Assembly (NCBI GenBank): GCA_035997045.1
Contig: DASYIY010000083.1
Coordinates: forward strand, 1-5,601
Source of the DNA: VRUE01 sp035997045
Lineage (GTDB): Bacteria > Actinomycetota > Thermoleophilia > Solirubrobacterales > 70-9
DNA length: 5,601 nt
Reading direction: 5' to 3'
The position numbers were made by a program, and so were the translations under genes. Shown in pieces: positions 5,315 through 5,601 of the stretch. The notes under the pieces are model-generated. The model did not search any database, was not told the origin of the DNA, and saw only the letters and a program-made list of their open reading frames with translations. How positions within the stretch are numbered: the stretch's first letter is position 1; every line of letters starts with the position of its first letter.

Positions 5315-5316
5315 GG

Positions 5317-5601
5317 ATGAGCAGCGGACGCATCCTGGTCGCCGACGACGAGCCCTCGGTCCGCGAGTCGGTCGGCTATGCCCTGGCGCAGGACGGCTTC
5401 GACGTCGACGTCGCCACCGACGGCGACGAGGCGGCGGAGAAAGTGGGCGGCGAGGGCATTCCCTACGACCTGCTGATCCTCGACATCATGATGCCGGGAC
5501 CGAGCGGCCTCGACATCTGCCGCGACGTGCGCTCGCGCAGCGCCGTGCCGATCATCCTGCTCACCGCCAAGGACGCCGAGGTCGACAAGGTCGTCGGGCT
5601 C
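5317..5601 (+). CDS. Response regulator, N-terminal receiver domain (partial)
   Basis: The first 95 residues are visible; the gene runs off the window end. Receiver domain of a two-component regulator, almost certainly the partner of the adjacent kinase. Seen: GRILVADDEPSVRESV with the acidic pair D10-D11, the phospho-acceptor D56 within LLILDIMMPGPSG, VPIILLTAKD with the conserved Thr at 83, and DKVVGL at 90-95, where OmpR/PhoB-type regulators usually continue into a GADDY-like segment with the conserved Lys. That Lys and the output domain are outside the window, so a winged-helix DNA-binding output is expected but not seen. The ATG at 5317 gives a normal receiver N-terminus and lies 2 nt after the kinase stop. 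Confidence 0.93.
   Translation, partial: MSSGRILVADDEPSVRESVGYALAQDGFDVDVATDGDEAAEKVGGEGIPYDLLILDIMMPGPSGLDICRDVRSRSAVPIILLTAKDAEVDKVVGL

Overview
The window is GC-rich and densely packed, with C/G-biased third codon positions, short or overlapping gene junctions and GTG/TTG starts. This fits a high-GC actinobacterium. The archaeal-type topoisomerase I C-terminus next to tmk and a holB-like gene, together with the GT2/DUF2304 pair, suggests the class Thermoleophilia (Solirubrobacterales-like). That placement is an inference from gene content, not a search result.

Layout. Positions 1-2789 (+) form a replication/nucleotide block: the 3' end of a type IA topoisomerase (1-899), thymidylate kinase tmk (911-1501, TTG start) and a DNA polymerase III delta-prime-like clamp-loader subunit (1635-2789). 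Positions 2742-3892 (-) form a two-gene unit: a GT2 glycosyltransferase of the polyprenyl-phosphate sugar transferase type (GTG start at 3892) and a small DUF2304-like membrane protein, joined by a 4-bp ATGA overlap. This unit converges on the delta-prime gene and overlaps its 3' end by 48 bp. Positions 4016-5601 (+) form a two-component system: a HAMP-PAS histidine kinase with almost no extracytoplasmic loop, followed 2 nt later by a response regulator cut by the window end. No RNA gene, CRISPR array, insertion sequence or transposase was seen.

The least ordinary content is three palindromic DNA elements of unrelated sequence: (a) a 114-nt compound inverted repeat filling most of the tmk-holB gap, with perfect 24-bp outer arms that begin inside the tmk stop codon and end against the holB Shine-Dalgarno; (b) a 69-nt palindrome (26-nt arms, 22 matches) lying in frame inside the holB coding sequence, with a 9-bp perfect inverted repeat overlapping its left edge; (c) a 54-nt hairpin between the divergent glycosyltransferase and histidine kinase promoters. 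None is followed by a T-run, so none looks like a classical terminator. They are candidates for dispersed palindromic repeat families, one of which may have been accepted inside a protein, or for regulatory structures.

How the genes work together: topA, tmk and holB serve DNA topology, dTTP supply and replisome loading, and probably form an operon. The GT2/DUF2304 pair probably transfers a sugar to or from a lipid carrier at the membrane. The kinase/regulator pair is a PhoR/PhoB-like signalling module whose targets cannot be read from this window.
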